NCBI GenBank assembly: GCA_020638675.1 | Contig: JACKID010000003.1 | Location: 124,001 to 188,000 of the forward strand | Direction: 5' to 3' | Length of the DNA stretch: 64,000 nt | Origin: Planctomycetota bacterium | Lineage (GTDB): Bacteria; Planctomycetota; UBA8742; UBA2392 | Shown: positions 49,052 to 58,477 of the stretch, piece after piece | Layout: every line of letters begins with the position of its first letter | Numbering within the stretch: position 1 is the stretch's first letter | The notes under the pieces: model-generated | Told to the model about the DNA's origin: nothing | Database searches by the model: none | What the model saw: the letters and a program-made list of their open reading frames with translations, nothing else | Made by a program: the position numbers and the translations under genes

Positions 49052-51751
49052 TCAAGGCACACTGATCATGGACACGCGGCCCTGACCGCTGAGCACCAGC
49101 AACTCGTTGGTGTCCGCGCAATGGAAAGCCGCGACCGCGTCCGGCGTGCTTACCTGCGTGATCGACTTCAAGGCGAATCCTTCGCCGTCCTTGCGGAACC
49201 AATTGACGTGGCTGCCGGTCACGCCCGCGACTTTCCCCGGGGCATGCAGCGCGGCGCACAAGTAGTCGCCACGTGCCGCCACGATGCGCGATTCACAGCG
49301 CAGCCCGAACGTCCCGGCCTTCATCCCGCTCCAGTACAGACTGCCGTGCTCATTGCGTCCGGCCATTTCGATGTCGCCGGGGACGCCCGGGCGAATGCTC
49401 AGCTCGGCCCCGGCGATGAAACCCATCGGGCGCCAGTGGCTGGCGGCGCTCTGCCATTCAGTGACGGTGCGCAATGCGTTCAGTGTCGGCAGCCAGTACA
49501 CCTTGCGATCTCCGACTACCAGCAGGCCGGTGACGTTGCCGGTGCGCACGAGTGCGGCAGCCACAGCCGAAGTCGCCGGAGCGTCGTAGTCGACATACGG
49601 ATCGAGCCCTTCCCCCTGGCGGAGCGACAACTGCGAGCGCGAGTTGTCTTCGAGCACGGTCTGGTTCCGGCCCTGCACTTCGCCGGCGCAAAGCAGACGC
49701 GTGTCGTGCCAGAGCAGCAGGTTGCCGCGCCCGCGCTGATACTGGCCGTCCCGGGCGCGCACGTAGCAGCTGAAATCCCGCCAGTCGTCCGGCGCGTGGT
49801 GCATGGCCGTGACCAGCTCGCCCTGCTCATTGCAAGCCAGCGCCAGCACCGGTGGGCCGGCGTCGCGCACCAGCACCGTGCCCTTGCTGGGTGAGAACCC
49901 GAAGATCCGCCCGTCGCGGAAGCCCACGAACAACTGTCCCGTCTGCTCGGACATGCTTGCGCAGGTCACGACGCCGGTTGCGATCTGCACGCTGGAAACG
50001 ATCCCGTCGGTCTTCGGGCCCTGCCTCGGGCGGCGCCTGGCCTCGGCGCGCAGGGCGAACTGCGCGTCGCTTACCAGCGCGTTCGACCACGCCTTGGACT
50101 CAAACAGCAGCGTGTGGGTCGCGCCGGAGCGCTGGCGCAGCTTGTTGGCCAGACCGTTCAGCGCACGATCATGCAGCTCGGCGCGCCGGCGCTGCAGCGA
50201 CTCACGCCGCGCGAGAGTGGCCAGCATGTTGTAGTAGTGCGCGGCCGTCGCCTCATTGCCGGGCGGATTGAAGAAACGGTCCGCCTCATCGGTGAGTGCG
50301 ACGAGCTTTTCCGGCTCGTCGCGATCCGCGTGGATCACCGCCATATGCACGGCACACGGCACCGAATTCGGGTGCGGGCGGGCGCGCCAGCCCTGGCGGA
50401 AGAAATACAGCGCTTCCTCCGGGTCCGCGGACTTGGCCATCAGCAACTCGCCGGCGGACTTGTACTCGCCGCCGTCGGCCAGCAATCGCCCGGCCGTGCG
50501 ATATTCATCCAGCGCCGCGGGCTCGTCGCCGGCCTTGCGCAACAGGTCGCCGGCGGGCACGTGCTGGCCGATCTTGCGATACAGGCGCACGGCCTCATCC
50601 ACTTCGCCGGCAGCCTCGAAGCTTCGCGCTGCCGAGAGCGGATCGTTCAGCTTCTGCAGATAGAGCACCGCGGCGTCGCGATGCAGCCCGCCCTGCTGCA
50701 GCACATTGGCGGCCGTTCGGTAGTCGGACAGGAGCTTGCCATAGATGAAGGCCGCCCGCCGGAAATCGCCGTCGCGCCGCGCTTGCTCGGCGGCATTGCG
50801 ATACTCGGCGACCAGCGCGCCGTACACATCCGGCTCAGTGAACCACATGCTCGTGCCGCCGCTGCCGCCTCCGATCAGGTTTCCGAGCGAGTACATCAGG
50901 TTGTGGAATGGCAGGCTGCTGCTCATGCTTGCCCGGGCGCCACGCCCGGCCTCGCCGCCGACGGGCAGGGCGCGCCGCAGCGCCTCTTCGATGTTCCCCT
51001 CACGAAAGCGCCGCAGCAGGTCACGCAACGCGGCTTCCTGTTTGCCCAGCAGGCCCTTCAGGCGATTGGGGTCGTTGTTGATGCCCTTGCCCATCAGCTT
51101 TCCGCCGGCCTTTTGCATGCCGCCACTGCCGAGCAGCTTGCCAAGCCCGCCCAGCGCCTTGCCGGCCGCGAACTCCATACCGCCGAGCATCGACCTGCCC
51201 GCGCCGGACTCGTCCGGGCCTGCTTCCTCTTCGCCGATGCCTTCGCCGCCTTGATTCAGGACCTGCTCCGCGTCGTCTTCGGGGCGGTCGTAGATGAACT
51301 GGCTGATGGTATTCGCACGCTCCGCGGCTTCGGGAAGGGGCTTCCACTCACGCCGGCGTAAGCGCTCGGGCGCCAGGATCTCAGACAGGCGCAACGGCTT
51401 TGCCAGGTCGAGCGCGTAGAAGCCTTCCGGGAGGCACACCACGCCGCCGCCCCGGGTCAGCCCGCTGACTTCGTCGGCGAGCAAAGCCGGAGAAAGCTCC
51501 GCATCGATTGGAACGAACACGCCTTCCGCGATCTCCGCCAGTCTCAGCCCGCCGGGGAACGCATCGCGCGTCGGGGCATCGGGGCGAACCATGAAGCCGC
51601 CAGCAATTCGATACATGCGCGGCAGCGGCTCGATGCCCAGCCCGGCAAGCCCGTCAAGGATTGCCGCGGGATCACGTCCCGGCACGTACCACGCCGCGCA
51701 CTCACGCGGGGCATGCAGCAGGCGCCGCTGGATGTGGAGGGCAACTTCCAT
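49052..51751 (-). CDS. Ternary-system protein: N-terminal bpX-like, TPR-like and beta-propeller regions
   Basis: The protein has 899 residues and is the last gene of a five-gene coupled operon. The first 130 residues are a small unassigned alpha/beta domain. A Gly/Glu-rich linker with GKALGGLGKLLGSGG follows. About 310-520 is a helical TPR-like solenoid (AARSFEAAGEVDEAVRLYRKIGQH, EYKSAGELLMAKSADPEEALYFFRQGW). The C-terminal 330 residues form beta-propeller repeats. This matches the beta-propeller (bpX) partners of MoxR-vWA ternary systems described by Aravind and co-workers. The start overlaps the previous stop in TGATG. A sensor or effector role is inferred. Confidence 0.7.
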   Translation of the reverse strand: MEVALHIQRRLLHAPRECAAWYVPGRDPAAILDGLAGLGIEPLPRMYRIAGGFMVRPDAPTRDAFPGGLRLAEIAEGVFVPIDAELSPALLADEVSGLTRGGGVVCLPEGFYALDLAKPLRLSEILAPERLRRREWKPLPEAAERANTISQFIYDRPEDDAEQVLNQGGEGIGEEEAGPDESGAGRSMLGGMEFAAGKALGGLGKLLGSGGMQKAGGKLMGKGINNDPNRLKGLLGKQEAALRDLLRRFREGNIEEALRRALPVGGEAGRGARASMSSSLPFHNLMYSLGNLIGGGSGGTSMWFTEPDVYGALVAEYRNAAEQARRDGDFRRAAFIYGKLLSDYRTAANVLQQGGLHRDAAVLYLQKLNDPLSAARSFEAAGEVDEAVRLYRKIGQHVPAGDLLRKAGDEPAALDEYRTAGRLLADGGEYKSAGELLMAKSADPEEALYFFRQGWRARPHPNSVPCAVHMAVIHADRDEPEKLVALTDEADRFFNPPGNEATAAHYYNMLATLARRESLQRRRAELHDRALNGLANKLRQRSGATHTLLFESKAWSNALVSDAQFALRAEARRRPRQGPKTDGIVSSVQIATGVVTCASMSEQTGQLFVGFRDGRIFGFSPSKGTVLVRDAGPPVLALACNEQGELVTAMHHAPDDWRDFSCYVRARDGQYQRGRGNLLLWHDTRLLCAGEVQGRNQTVLEDNSRSQLSLRQGEGLDPYVDYDAPATSAVAAALVRTGNVTGLLVVGDRKVYWLPTLNALRTVTEWQSAASHWRPMGFIAGAELSIRPGVPGDIEMAGRNEHGSLYWSGMKAGTFGLRCESRIVAARGDYLCAALHAPGKVAGVTGSHVNWFRKDGEGFALKSITQVSTPDAVAAFHCADTNELLVLSGQGRVSMISVP

Positions 51752-54489
51752 CAGGCCGACCCCACCTTCAGCGCCGTGCCGATTCTTCCCAGCGCACTGG
51801 GCGAAGTCGGGCCGCCCGTGATGCTGGCCGGCCCGTAGCGCGTGCCGTCCACAAGGCAGGCCGCAACCGTGCCGCGGTATACATAGAACATGGCCAGCAG
51901 CTTTTCCTGCTTGTCGAAGATGCTGATCTGCCCGCAGTTGTCGCTGAGGAACAGCAGTCCGCCGCGCGAGTAGCCGAAGTGTGTGAAGCGCGCCGGGTCA
52001 TGCTTGCCGGGGCCTGCTTGTCCAGGCCGAAGCTGAACCCGCGCCGGGTTGAGCGCTGCGGCGTCCTGCTTGCGCTTGATGAACTCGGTGATGTCGCGCT
52101 GGCCCTGCAGGAATGCTATTTCAAGACGTTCGCGGTCCCAGCGCACGAGGTGCGTGAACTTGCCGCCATAGACCGTGAACCAGCAGTCGCCGACCTCGAC
52201 GGTAAGCGCCGTGTGATGGCGCGCCGGGGCCGCGGTTTGAACTTTCTCGGCGCTGTCCCCAACCCGGAAGCAAACCACGTTGGCCGGTTTGTTGCGGAAC
52301 GCGACGTGACGCCCGTCTTCAGAGATCGCCAAACCGCTGAGCCCGATCTGCGAGTTGAACTCTCCCAGCATTTGCCAGTCGGGGCCGGTGCACAGCAGCA
52401 CGTGCTCCTGCCCCTTTTTCTGCACGCGCATGGCGAGCGTACCCGGCGCGGCTACGGCGTCGCGCACGAACGCATCTTTCAGCAGCAACCCGCCGTCGCT
52501 TCGCGGCGCCCATGCCTTCCAGAACTCGTGATCCGTCAGCAGCGCCACACGCCCGTCGCGCGACTGGTACAACAGCGCATTGCGCGGCGTGTTCAGAGAC
52601 GGCCGCCCGGATGCGCCGCCCGCAAGCATCTCGCCGGAGGGCTGAGAGACCAGTTTGAGCCTGGGAGGAAGCGGGCCGGAGTGCGCCGCTACTCTTGCCC
52701 GGGCCTCCTGAACGCGAGGCGAGTCCTGGCGACCATCGAGATCGATCACGATGGCCGTGCGGTCGGCCTCGACGTCCTGGCGGACAACGGCGCAGTGGTA
52801 AGCCGGCAGGTAGTCGAGCCGCATCGACGTAGGGGAGCCCGGCGTCGGCACTGCCTGCAAGGTGACACGCCGTGCGACCAGGTTGTAGTGGGCCAGCCAG
52901 AAGTCACCACGCTGCGAGTACAGTGCCGCAACACCGCCCTGCACACCAGCCAGCGCGACGACTCCGCGCAGCACCTCACTCTTCACCGTCGGACGCGGCA
53001 GCAACTCATAGCCCTCTCCGCCCAGCTGCCAGGCATGCAGCAAACCGCCGCCGCTGGCCGTGAACAGGCGGCGGCCCTGCGTGTCCATCGCCATGTGCTC
53101 CGCGCTGCCGACCAACCCGAAGCGGAACGGGAACCCCACCGGCTCGACCGGGCCTTGCCACGGCGCGTCGGCATCCGCCTCGTGGACGGGCGCTTGCTCC
53201 GCCTTGCGGGGGCGAGCCAGTTGGAAGCGGCGCAGGCTGACAGGCTCGCCTCGCCGCAACTCCGACAACTCGACGGCGTCCGTGTCGTCAACACTGAGCG
53301 CGAACAAGCGAACATGCGACGGGGCCCGGCGTGCCGCCGCGCGGACATCCTCTTCGAGAAGGCTGAGAGGGTGGGTGAGAAGCACGACGTCCCGCAACTC
53401 GAAGGCGGGCTCGTCCAACACGCGCTCCAGTGCCAGCCCGGGGTTCGGCGACAGGTCGCTGGCCTCAAGCAACGCAGGCAGCTCTTCATCCGTCGGCTCG
53501 CCACCATTGCCCGTGCTGGCGTACCGAAGCGGCGTGCCGCGCTGGCCTGCGCGTTTTCCCAATGCGATGGCCGCGGCCGTGAGCGCGAGCCGAGGCTCGC
53601 CCCACGTGCGCACGCCCTGGTCGCACAGCACGATCATGTCTTCACGCACCTGCGACTGCGGCTCTTCGCGCCGCCAGTACAGCAGCTCGTTCTCGGCGTA
53701 CCGCCGCAGGAACTCTAGCTCATCCACGGCAAATTCGCCGGGCAGAATCTGGTCCGGATGGCCCCGGTTCGTCACGCTGCTGTAGCCCCCGACCGGAAGC
53801 TCTGAGTGCAGAACTCGGCGCGGCGGAAGCGTAAGCGCGCTGATCATCTGGTCCACGAACGGCGCGACTCCTGCCAGGCGCTTGCGTTTCAGCGCCTCAT
53901 CCAGGAAGCCGCCGGTCGTCCGTGCCGGGGGCGGCAGCAGGTCTATCGGCGGCAGGTCGCCGTCCGGCCGCGGACCTCGCCCATGCCTGAGCCAGTGGCG
54001 CAGATCTTCCGCCGAAAGCCCGGCCAGCATGCGAACCAAATGCTGCTCAAAGCCCTCGGGCGAAAGCGGCGGCGTTGTCGCGCAGCGTGAGAGGTGGTGA
54101 ATCTGGGCCAGGCCGGTCTGCTGGCGAAGTTGCGTGCACAGCTGGCGCTGGTTCAGCTCGGCGGGCACGCGCGGCAGGGCGCGCGTGAGTTCTGCGAACA
54201 GCGCGCCCGCGTTGCGCAGATTCCCGGACTGCGCGGCCCAGGCCTTGCGCAGTTGCTCATATCCGGTGGCCTCGTCAGCCGTCAGCAGGCGCTTTAGAAA
54301 GTGCAGCACGAAGGCGAAGTGCACCAGCCCGTTGGCACCGGCGCCTTCTATGAACTGCGCCAGCGAATGGGACAGCAGCAGCGTGTTGCCCTCGTCGTCC
54401 GTGATCGCGTCGCAGGCGGGCGACCACTGCAGCCCGCCGAGCTGTGCAACATATGGATGGGGGATCTGCAGCCAGTTGAGCTCGCTCAT
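51751..54489 (-). CDS. Ternary-system protein: divergent vWA domain plus beta-propeller
   Basis: The protein has 912 residues from ATG 54489, which overlaps the upstream stop by 4 bases. An N-terminal helical region (1-280) leads to a vWA-like domain at about 283-450. It opens MIVLCDQGVRTWGEPR, where the canonical MIDAS DxSxS is replaced by DQGVR. Later strands are DVVLLTHP and VRLFALSVDDTD. The C-terminal half (about 490-912) is a beta-propeller (EHMAMDTQGRRLFTASGGGLLHAW). vWA plus propeller in the same operon as a MoxR ATPase is the signature of the bpX ternary system. The altered MIDAS argues for metal-independent partner binding. Confidence 0.72.
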   Translation of the reverse strand: MSELNWLQIPHPYVAQLGGLQWSPACDAITDDEGNTLLLSHSLAQFIEGAGANGLVHFAFVLHFLKRLLTADEATGYEQLRKAWAAQSGNLRNAGALFAELTRALPRVPAELNQRQLCTQLRQQTGLAQIHHLSRCATTPPLSPEGFEQHLVRMLAGLSAEDLRHWLRHGRGPRPDGDLPPIDLLPPPARTTGGFLDEALKRKRLAGVAPFVDQMISALTLPPRRVLHSELPVGGYSSVTNRGHPDQILPGEFAVDELEFLRRYAENELLYWRREEPQSQVREDMIVLCDQGVRTWGEPRLALTAAAIALGKRAGQRGTPLRYASTGNGGEPTDEELPALLEASDLSPNPGLALERVLDEPAFELRDVVLLTHPLSLLEEDVRAAARRAPSHVRLFALSVDDTDAVELSELRRGEPVSLRRFQLARPRKAEQAPVHEADADAPWQGPVEPVGFPFRFGLVGSAEHMAMDTQGRRLFTASGGGLLHAWQLGGEGYELLPRPTVKSEVLRGVVALAGVQGGVAALYSQRGDFWLAHYNLVARRVTLQAVPTPGSPTSMRLDYLPAYHCAVVRQDVEADRTAIVIDLDGRQDSPRVQEARARVAAHSGPLPPRLKLVSQPSGEMLAGGASGRPSLNTPRNALLYQSRDGRVALLTDHEFWKAWAPRSDGGLLLKDAFVRDAVAAPGTLAMRVQKKGQEHVLLCTGPDWQMLGEFNSQIGLSGLAISEDGRHVAFRNKPANVVCFRVGDSAEKVQTAAPARHHTALTVEVGDCWFTVYGGKFTHLVRWDRERLEIAFLQGQRDITEFIKRKQDAAALNPARVQLRPGQAGPGKHDPARFTHFGYSRGGLLFLSDNCGQISIFDKQEKLLAMFYVYRGTVAACLVDGTRYGPASITGGPTSPSALGRIGTALKVGSA

Positions 54490-55196
54490 CCGGCCCCCTG
54501 TCGCGCGGAGGCCCGCGTCAACGTCCGGAACGCGCCGCGCGGGATGATTTCGATCGCGCCCTTGCGCACCAATGCAAGCTCGTTCGCCTGCACCCCGAGA
54601 GCCTCCAGCAGCGCAGATTCGGGCAGGTCCGGGTCGGGCGCCCAACCGAGCGGGCACAGCAACCGCTCACCCCAGTAGCGCTCACCGGCCAGTGCAGGCA
54701 GCCTGCTACCGCTCACCAGCACCAGCTCTCCGCTGCGGGCGGCTTCCAGCGCGGCGATCTCGGTCTGCGTCGCCATGTCGGCCCACGCGGCGAGAGCCTT
54801 CGTGGTTGTCAGCAGCGCGCACGAAGCGCGCGTTGCATCCGTCCGGCGAAGTGCGAGCACCACGCGCGGCAGGGTGTCGGCGTCATCCGCAATGGGCTTG
54901 GCGACGGAGGGGGTCACGACACTTGCCAGAGGCACGAAGTCGCCGGTCGGTACCTCGAAGGCCGGCAGGCTATGCCCGCACAGGTGCCAGTGCGCGTCGA
55001 GCTTCTCAAAGAACTCTGCGCCGTGCACCGGCAGCAGCGCGCGCAGGACCTCGAAGCCGGCCTCGTCCCAGCGAACCCACGCCCGCTCGCCCTCGAGCCG
55101 AACCCGCACCGACGCATACGCCCGCAGCCGCCCAAGCAGCGGGAGCGCGTCCACCGGAACGCGGGCCAGGCTCGCGTGTGTGAGAGTTCCGTGCAT
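54486..55196 (-). CDS. Small ternary-system partner, 236 residues
   Basis: ATG at 55196 lies 2 bases after the MoxR stop, and the end overlaps the next gene by 4 bases. The protein is soluble. The first half is alpha/beta (LLGRLRAYASVRVRLEGERAWVRWDEAGFEVLRAL). The C-terminal part ends in a strand pair, ELALVRKGAIEIIPRGAFRTL. I do not recognise the family. Its fixed place between MoxR and vWA-propeller genes suggests that it is one of the specific bpX-type accessory domains, perhaps linking ATPase and propeller. This assignment rests on context. Confidence 0.55.
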   Translation of the reverse strand: MHGTLTHASLARVPVDALPLLGRLRAYASVRVRLEGERAWVRWDEAGFEVLRALLPVHGAEFFEKLDAHWHLCGHSLPAFEVPTGDFVPLASVVTPSVAKPIADDADTLPRVVLALRRTDATRASCALLTTTKALAAWADMATQTEIAALEAARSGELVLVSGSRLPALAGERYWGERLLCPLGWAPDPDLPESALLEALGVQANELALVRKGAIEIIPRGAFRTLTRASARQGAG

Positions 55197-55198
55197 GG

Positions 55199-56323
55199 CT
55201 ATCCAAGTTTGGCCAGCAACTCCCGCGCGCGGCCGGCAAGGTGTTCGCGCGCATTGGCGTCCTGCACCCACGCGCACTGGTCTGCCAGGCCGGCGAGGCG
55301 TTCGCGTGCGCGCGCGACACCGCTGAGGGTCAATCCGCCGCCGCCGATTTCGCTTCCGACCGCATCGAGCTCGCGCGCGACTTCCTCAGCACTTACGCGC
55401 TCGGCCGGGCGGGAAAGTGGATGCCCCTGCTCACTCGGCGCCTGTTCAAGCAATCCGTTGACCAGCGCCTTCAGCGGCCCAATCTGCTCTTCGCGGTCCC
55501 AGACGTAGCGCAGCACCCAGAGGTCGCTGGGCTGTGCGACGGTGCGCCCGCACAAGAGCGCGCTCGCGGCCAGCAGTTTCTGGACTTTGACCGCGCGGCG
55601 GTCCGAGAAGTCGATGCCCAGGTCCCGCACTTTGAACACGGCGTCGGTGTACGACTCCGCGACCCTGCTCAAGTCCACGTTCCAGAGCATTGCGGAGAGC
55701 TGGCGAAGCTCCTCCGAGCTGACTGCGGTCGCCGACTCAGCCGGGCGCTCAAGCTCCCATCCCGCGCGCAGAAGCTGGTTCATGTTCTCGCGGGGCAGAT
55801 TTGCGACGTGGCACCGAAGCAGGAACCGGTCAAACAGCGCGCGCAGCGCATCGTCCTCCGGCAGGCTGTTGCTGGCCGAGAACAACGACAGCAGGGGCAG
55901 CCTGTGCAGCTCCGCGCCGCGGCGGTAGGTGCGCTCGTTCAGGACGGTAAGGAGGTTGTTCAGGATGGCGCTGTTTGCGTTGAAGATTTCATCCAGGAAG
56001 ACGAACTCCGCGCGCGGGAGCATGCCCTCGGTGATGGTGGCCACGACGCCTTCCCGAAGGCGCGCAATGTCGACGGGACCAAAGATTTCATTCGGCTCGG
56101 AAAAGCGCGTGAGCATGTACTCGAAATACGCGGCCTCCACCGCCTGCGCAAAGTGACGGATCAGCGCCGACTTTGCGGTGCCGGGCGGGCCGTACAGGAA
56201 CAGGTGCTCGCCCCCGACCACAGCCAGCGCGATCAGCTCGATCACCTCGTCGCGCCCTACGAAGCGCTGCTTCAGGCTCCCGACAACCTGGGTACGCAGG
56301 CGTTGTGCGATCTCGATGCTCAT
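55199..56323 (-). CDS. MoxR-family AAA+ ATPase of the ternary system
   Basis: The protein has 374 residues. The Walker A motif is GPPGTAKS (residues 41-48). Walker B is FVFLDEIFNAN. Sensor 1 is in LFSASNSLPEDDALRALFDRFLLR, whose form resembles RavA-type MoxR proteins. Arg fingers and the C-terminal helical lid are present, followed by about 100 helical residues. It would form a hexamer and remodel substrates chosen by the vWA/propeller proteins. It overlaps the upstream gene's stop by 4 bases (ATGA). Together with the downstream genes it forms the core of the ternary system. Confidence 0.9.
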   Translation of the reverse strand: MSIEIAQRLRTQVVGSLKQRFVGRDEVIELIALAVVGGEHLFLYGPPGTAKSALIRHFAQAVEAAYFEYMLTRFSEPNEIFGPVDIARLREGVVATITEGMLPRAEFVFLDEIFNANSAILNNLLTVLNERTYRRGAELHRLPLLSLFSASNSLPEDDALRALFDRFLLRCHVANLPRENMNQLLRAGWELERPAESATAVSSEELRQLSAMLWNVDLSRVAESYTDAVFKVRDLGIDFSDRRAVKVQKLLAASALLCGRTVAQPSDLWVLRYVWDREEQIGPLKALVNGLLEQAPSEQGHPLSRPAERVSAEEVARELDAVGSEIGGGGLTLSGVARARERLAGLADQCAWVQDANAREHLAGRARELLAKLG

Positions 56324-56934
56324 GCCACCCCCGCCAGCAACGGTGAGTTCTTCACCCCGCGCCGATCCAGCACGAACTCGAGGTACTCGCGCGCACGCCC
56401 GTCCGGCGTCCAGTCGCGCTTGGGATTATCCGCGAGGCGCTCGGCGTACTGCAGCATCAGGCCGTCGTGGTCGGCGAAGTCCAGTGTGAGTGGCGCCTGG
56501 TCGATCTCGCACAGCACGCCGCTCAGGGGGCGGCGGCGCAAAGTGTTCTCAAGCGAACGCACCAGCGCGTCGGCCGGGTTGAGCGCCTTGGCTCGCCGAT
56601 GCACGCGCGCGGCGAAACGCAACGTCAGGTCGGCGGACACGTGCTGCGCCGGAGTGGACGCAAGCCCGGGCCATTCGAGACGGCGGGCGACCTCGGCGTC
56701 GTCCTCTTCGTGGCTGAGCAGAAACCAGCAGGCATCGCGCAGGATCTCCGCGGCCTTGAGCGCGGTGTCGGCGTCGAATGCGGGCACCGTGCCCGGCATG
56801 TCGAGCGCGTAGCGCCGATACTCGGCCTCCAGCACACGCAACGCCTCCGGGTCGCGCGCGGGCACTGCCAGCGGCGGCTTGCGAAAGATCACCTCGCCGC
56901 GGGTGAACAGGATGTTCAGGAACCGATCCAGCAT
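56320..56934 (-). CDS. First gene of the ternary operon, 204 residues
   Basis: The start ATG at 56934 was chosen because the longer frame runs into the retron non-coding RNA region on the other strand. The protein is mostly helical and soluble (MLDRFLNILFTRGEV, HEEDDAEVARRLEWPG, FAARVHRRAKALNPADALVRSLENTLRRR). No known domain is visible. It overlaps MoxR by 4 bases. Its promoter must lie in the 100-130 bases shared with the divergent retron promoter, so the two systems may be co-regulated. Confidence 0.6.
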   Translation of the reverse strand: MLDRFLNILFTRGEVIFRKPPLAVPARDPEALRVLEAEYRRYALDMPGTVPAFDADTALKAAEILRDACWFLLSHEEDDAEVARRLEWPGLASTPAQHVSADLTLRFAARVHRRAKALNPADALVRSLENTLRRRPLSGVLCEIDQAPLTLDFADHDGLMLQYAERLADNPKRDWTPDGRAREYLEFVLDRRGVKNSPLLAGVA

Positions 56935-57019
56935 GGCGGCATTGTAGTGAACAAGCGCCCCGGAAGGCAGTCCGCGGGCACACCCCGGTGCAGACTTCCG
57001 TCCGGCAACGTCCTGGGAG

Positions 57020-57025
57020 TATAGT
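57020..57025 (+). promoter_or_regulatory. Predicted retron 1 promoter -10 box
   Basis: TATAGT lies 8 bases before the a1 arm of the first retron RNA. The same context (TATA[GC]TCCGC[AG]CGGCG) precedes the second retron, while the surrounding spacers differ, so the box is conserved by selection or recent duplication. A clear -35 is not visible. Confidence 0.6.
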
Positions 57026-57033
57026 CCGCACGG

Positions 57034-57200
57034 CGCGTGGGAGAGATTTGACTGCGCAAGCAGGGGCGGGGCTACCCCGTCCGTTCGCACAGGCAGATCA
57101 TGCATCGCTACCGTCGGCTATCGATGCAGCCTACCAGCTGAAGCTGGTGGCCAGCATCGATGGCGACGGTAGATCGGGAGCCGGAGGTCTCTCCCACGCG
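57034..57200 (+). ncRNA. Retron 1 msr-msd RNA
   Basis: The 13-bp a1 arm (CGCGTGGGAGAGA, 57034-57046) is the exact inverse of the a2 arm at 57188-57200. After a1 comes ATTTGACTGCGC, shared with retron 2; G57050 is the candidate branching guanosine. An 8-bp hairpin (57064-57071 with 57075-57082, loop CTA) is the msr-type stem. The long imperfect hairpin at 57108-57172 is the msd-type stem: CTACCGTCG/CGACGGTAG, then ATCGATGC/GCATCGAT, then CTACCAGCT/AGCTGGTGG around a GA loop. The reverse-transcriptase gene begins 28 bases after a2. Confidence 0.85.
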
Positions 57201-57227
57201 TCATCTTCCAATCTGCGGGAACGTGAC

Positions 57228-58439
57228 GTGGGAATCCTCGACTGGCTGTTCGGACGCAAACGCAGGCTGCCCGCCGAGCCCGAAGTTTTCGTACCGCGCC
57301 CGGTGGAAGTGCCGGATTCACCTAACGCCCGCGAGCCCTTCCTGAACCACCCAATGCCACGTAGCAAACGTCGCTGGTATTACGAGCGGACTGCCAACCT
57401 GTTCTGGCGCAATGGGCGCAGCAAGGAGCCGAAGTACTCCACCAGCATTGAGCCGAGTCCGAGCCGTATAGAAGCGCTGGGACTGCCGGACCTGCGGGAG
57501 CTGAGAGACCTTGCGGCACTTCTGGGTGTCGCGCTCAAGGATCTGAAGCAGTACTCAGCACGGCCGAACCACGCGAACGGGCACTACCTGCCGCTCTACA
57601 TCACGAAGAAGAACGGCACCAAACGCCTGCTTCTCGCCCCAAAGCCACGCCTAAAGGCGATCCAGCGAGCGCTGCACCAGAAGCTTGTTCGCAAGCTGCC
57701 GCTGAATGAGGCCGTGCACGGCTTCCGGCGCGGCCGCGACAGCCTCAGTAGCGCCAGCGCACACGTCGGGCGCGACGTGGTCATCTGCATGGACATAGAA
57801 GAGTTCTTTCCCAGCTTCGACTTCCGGCGAGTGTCAGGGTTCTTCCGAGCCGTGGGTTACTCTCGCGAGGTCGCTGTCATGCTGGCGAATCTCACGACCG
57901 TCGCGCCGGACGACGTACCGAATGCCGAATCGAGGTACTGCCGCGACATCCCACAATTGCCGCAGGGCGCGCCCACCAGCCCGGGGCTCGCCAACGCCAT
58001 CTGCTGGCGCATGGACAAGCGCCTCGCCGCGCTGGCACACAGATTCGGTGCCGAGTACACGCGCTACGCCGACGACCTGACTTTCAGCGGACACGACGAC
58101 CTTGCCGACGGCGCAAACAAGTTCGTGCGAATGGTGCGGGAAATCCTGTTGTCGGAAGGACTGTACGTCAACGAAGACAAGACCCGCATCATGCGCAAGT
58201 CCCGGCAGCAGCGCGTGACAGGCGTAGTCGTAAACGAACGTACGAATGTCTCGCGTCGGGAATTCGACCGGCTGAAGGCAATCCTGCACAACTGCGCGAA
58301 ACACGGCCCGGGCGGCCAGAACCACGAGCGGCACGAAGATTTCGCCGGTCATCTGCGCGGGCGCATAGCCTACTTCTGCCACATCGGGCCGGAGCGCGGC
58401 CGCAAGCTGATGCGGATGTTCGAGCTGATCAATTGGTAG
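57228..58439 (+). CDS. Retron-type reverse transcriptase 1
   Basis: The protein has 403 residues from GTG 57228; the frame extends upstream only through the RNA region. It begins MGILDWLFGRKRR, an amphipathic stretch shared with RT 2. RT motifs follow in order: GTKRLLLAPKPRLKAIQRAL, the retron region-X motif NEAVHGFRRGRD (Asn160, His164), ICMDIEEFFPSFDF (catalytic Asp), LPQGAPTSPGLANAICWRMD, YADDLTFSG (Tyr280-Asp283), and the region-Y motif VTGVVVNERTN (from 330). It has no maturase or endonuclease domain. It resembles the myxobacterial Mx162-like group. It should copy part of its own RNA into msDNA. Confidence 0.9.
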   Translation: MGILDWLFGRKRRLPAEPEVFVPRPVEVPDSPNAREPFLNHPMPRSKRRWYYERTANLFWRNGRSKEPKYSTSIEPSPSRIEALGLPDLRELRDLAALLGVALKDLKQYSARPNHANGHYLPLYITKKNGTKRLLLAPKPRLKAIQRALHQKLVRKLPLNEAVHGFRRGRDSLSSASAHVGRDVVICMDIEEFFPSFDFRRVSGFFRAVGYSREVAVMLANLTTVAPDDVPNAESRYCRDIPQLPQGAPTSPGLANAICWRMDKRLAALAHRFGAEYTRYADDLTFSGHDDLADGANKFVRMVREILLSEGLYVNEDKTRIMRKSRQQRVTGVVVNERTNVSRREFDRLKAILHNCAKHGPGGQNHERHEDFAGHLRGRIAYFCHIGPERGRKLMRMFELINW

Positions 58440-58443
58440 CTCT

Positions 58444-58471
58444 CCCAACGGTCGGCGCCGTTGGGTATACT
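58444..58471 (+). promoter_or_regulatory. Hairpin plus -10 box preceding retron 2
   Basis: CCCAACGG/CCGTTGGG (58444-58451 with 58458-58465, loop TCGGCG) lies directly after the RT 1 stop. It could end that transcript. TATACT follows at 58466-58471, 6 bases before the extended a1 arm of retron 2. The arrangement suggests independent transcription of the second unit. Confidence 0.55.
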
Positions 58472-58477
58472 CCGCGC

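Noticed and set aside
56935..57105. A longer N-terminus for the first ternary-operon gene
   Set aside because: The extension would run through the retron 1 promoter and RNA on the opposite strand. The residues are low in complexity compared with the rest, and ATG 56934 starts a natural helix.
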